From CAVPDG01 sp963702535 (GTDB lineage Bacteria > Chloroflexota > Anaerolineae > Anaerolineales > UBA4823), in the NCBI GenBank assembly GCA_963702535.1, contig CAVPDG010000007.1:310001-374000 (forward strand): a stretch of 64,000 nt of DNA, read 5' to 3'. The notes below the pieces were generated by a model that saw only the letters and a list, made by a program, of their open reading frames with translations, did not search any database and had not been told where the DNA came from. This document shows positions 62,829 to 64,000 of the stretch, in pieces. Position 1 is the stretch's first letter. Every line of letters begins with the position of its first letter. The position numbers and the translations under genes were made by a program.

Positions 62829-63848
62829 ATGAGGATGCAAAGCGAGGTTGTGATGAGCATATTGCCCATACCTGAAATTGAAACTGGAAATGAGGAGCCA
62901 CTCTACAATATTGGAGTGGTAGCCAGGATGACGGGGATATCCATGGCAACCTTGCGCGCCTGGGAGCGGCGATATGACTTCCCGTCTGCCAAGCGGACGA
63001 TGGGAGGTCACCGGCTGTACTCCGAGAAGGACATCATGCAGCTCCGCTGGGTGCGAGACCGGATCGAGGAAGGAATGCAGACCGCCCAGTCGATCAACGC
63101 CCTGCGCCACCAGGAGCAGACCGGACACCTGGTGTACACGCAGCTCGATGCGCTGCCGAATCTGAGCGGCGAGCGGGAGGGCATCAAGCCGGGTGAGAAG
63201 CGCAGCTACCTGGAAGCGCAGCAATCCCGGCTGTACGATGCGTTGGTGCGCCATGACAGCGGGCGGGCGGATGATGTGCTGAGCGACACGCTGGCGGTCG
63301 TGCCGCCCGAGGACGTGATCCTGGGGATGGTAGCGCCGGTGATCAACCACATCGGCGAAGGCTGGGAAGCGGGGACGATCTCGATCGGCACGGAGCATTT
63401 TGGCACGAACTACCTGCGCCAGCGGCTGCTGATGTGGATGCTGAGCGGTCCGCCGGCGCACAAAGTGCCGCCGGTGGTGCTGGCGTGCGCGCCGGGCGAA
63501 TGGCACGAGGGCAGCCTGCTGATCATGGGGGCGCTGCTGCGCCGCCGGCGCTGGCCCGTGGCGTACCTGGGACAGTCGGTGCCGCTGCCCGACCTGGCGC
63601 TGTTTGTGAAGGATATCAAGCCAGCGATCGTGGTGATGGTGGCGATGACAGAGAGCAGCGCCGTGGAATTGGCGAGCTGGACGGAATGGATGCCCGAGGC
63701 GGCGCAGACCGGCAAGCCGGTGATGGCTTACGGCGGCAGGATTTTCGTCGAGGAGCCGGTCTGGCGAGCGAAGATGCCCGGCATCTACCTGGGGAGCAAT
63801 TTCGAAGACGGGCTGAATACGGTGGAGAGGCTGGCGCGCATGGCGTGA
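62829..63848 (+). CDS. CarH/LitR-type MerR regulator with B12-binding photoreceptor domain
   Basis: Intact. ATG at 62829, but 62853 is possible and has a better-spaced GAGG; the protein has 331-339 residues. The MerR HTH is YNIGVVARMTGISMATLRAW, ERRYDFPSAKRTMGGHRLYS. The four-helix bundle carries the W-x9-EH motif (GEGWEAGTISIGTEHFGTNY), the hallmark of light-sensing CarH, where Trp and His lie on the adenosylcobalamin upper face. The cobalamin Rossmann domain has the lower-ligand motif ACAPGEWHEGSLLIMGALL (E-x-H-x-G) and later VAMTESSAVELASWTEWM and GKPVMAYGGRIF. The residue after the Trp is Glu rather than the His used for bis-His ligation in Thermus CarH. It probably represses both divergent promoters in the dark with B12, and light releases it. 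Confidence 0.9.
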   Translation: MRMQSEVVMSILPIPEIETGNEEPLYNIGVVARMTGISMATLRAWERRYDFPSAKRTMGGHRLYSEKDIMQLRWVRDRIEEGMQTAQSINALRHQEQTGHLVYTQLDALPNLSGEREGIKPGEKRSYLEAQQSRLYDALVRHDSGRADDVLSDTLAVVPPEDVILGMVAPVINHIGEGWEAGTISIGTEHFGTNYLRQRLLMWMLSGPPAHKVPPVVLACAPGEWHEGSLLIMGALLRRRRWPVAYLGQSVPLPDLALFVKDIKPAIVVMVAMTESSAVELASWTEWMPEAAQTGKPVMAYGGRIFVEEPVWRAKMPGIYLGSNFEDGLNTVERLARMA

Positions 63849-63887
63849 AGGCGCCAGCAATGGAATAAAATCCTGCTCAATCCGATC

Positions 63888-63918
63888 GACACCCGATTTC
63901 TGCACGAAATCGGGTGTC
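63888..63918 (+). terminator. Terminator hairpin after the CarH-like gene
   Basis: A 13-bp perfect stem, GACACCCGATTTC (63888-63900) and GAAATCGGGTGTC (63906-63918), loop TGCAC. It follows the stop at 63848 by 40 bases and is followed by TGTTCAGC, not a strong U-run. It belongs to the same palindrome family as the next entry. Confidence 0.7.
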
Positions 63919-63931
63919 TGTTCAGCAAAGA

Positions 63932-63964
63932 AGATCCCCGATTTCACGTAGAAATCGGGGATCT
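63932..63964. repeat. Palindromic repeat, AAGAAGATCCCCG family
   Basis: A 14-bp perfect stem AGATCCCCGATTTC (63932-63945) / GAAATCGGGGATCT (63951-63964) with loop ACGTA, preceded by AAGA. The copy at 13634-13667 (AAGAAGATCCCCGTTTTC, loop CCGCA) is clearly related, as is the hairpin at 63888. A dispersed REP-like element with a conserved five-base loop length. Nothing else is recognised to the window end. Confidence 0.7.
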
Positions 63965-64000
63965 GGTATAGCGGGATCAGGTGCGCGTGGCGAAATAGGC

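Noticed and set aside
63888..63964. CRISPR-like pair of repeats at the right end
   Set aside because: Only two hairpins of different sequence with one 13-base gap, each internally palindromic; there is no spacer-repeat periodicity.

Overview
The window is high-GC bacterial DNA. It looks like a chromosome fragment of a Chloroflexota bacterium, probably of the Anaerolineae type. The evidence is the secreted protein with a Thr/Pro linker and an NBR1-like Ig domain (2222-3580), the HTH + DnaA-N-like protein (989-2126), the TolB/DUF333 and FG-GAP lipoproteins, and the general gene mix. No rRNA, tRNA, CRISPR array or complete insertion sequence was recognised.

A dominant property is broken reading frames. 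About half of the genes read through only after one to many single-base shifts, often beside runs of C or G, while conserved motifs continue in the next frame. I read most of these as assembly or sequencing indels and give the full span of the gene. Two loci look truly decayed: a GMC oxidoreductase reduced to about 70 codons (280-487) and a SARP/AAA/TPR regulator (9909-13670). The stretch 44.4-53.8 kb is nearly free of such errors, so an in-frame UGA there deserves weight.

Layout. 0-9 kb: oxidoreductase remnant, HTH/DnaA-N protein, NBR1-Ig exported protein, a hydantoinase/oxoprolinase-like ATPase, and a GHMP sugar kinase with a nucleotidyltransferase. 9-24 kb: an accessory, repeat-rich region with the decayed SARP regulator, two proteins resembling phage-tail or contractile-injection parts, a CHAT (caspase-like) protease with a membrane partner, a PGN_0703-type nuclease, a self-regulated HTH/membrane operon, hemerythrin and FmdE-like genes, and a TetR/DUF6544 pair. 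24-35 kb: DUF1801 pair, amino-acid racemase, DUF2252, a lipoprotein PepD-like peptidase, a DUF333-TolB lipoprotein and a holin-phosphatase fusion. 35-44 kb: FG-GAP lipoprotein, ArfB, membrane proteins, a structured leader RNA, an FTR1 iron permease, a LppX-like protein and an AAA ATPase.

44-64 kb: a TetR-controlled two-flavodoxin operon with a perfect 19-bp palindromic operator; a DUF4397 exported protein; an FHA-GAF-cyclase; a peroxiredoxin-like protein with UGA in place of the catalytic cysteine and a SECIS-like hairpin just downstream (a probable selenoprotein); an SDR and a hydrolase; an AttEFGH-like export cluster; and a photoprotection operon (photolyase, CrtI-like oxidase, SRPBCC protein, TIGR01777 epimerase) divergent from a CarH/LitR-type B12 photoreceptor.

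The most interesting regulatory observation is that the CarH intergenic region and the promoter of the distant DUF4397 gene each carry three tandem 11-bp repeats of the form TTGTnnAnnTA overlapping the -35 box. They also share an 18-base identical sequence. This suggests one B12/light regulon that includes the otherwise unexplained DUF4397 protein.
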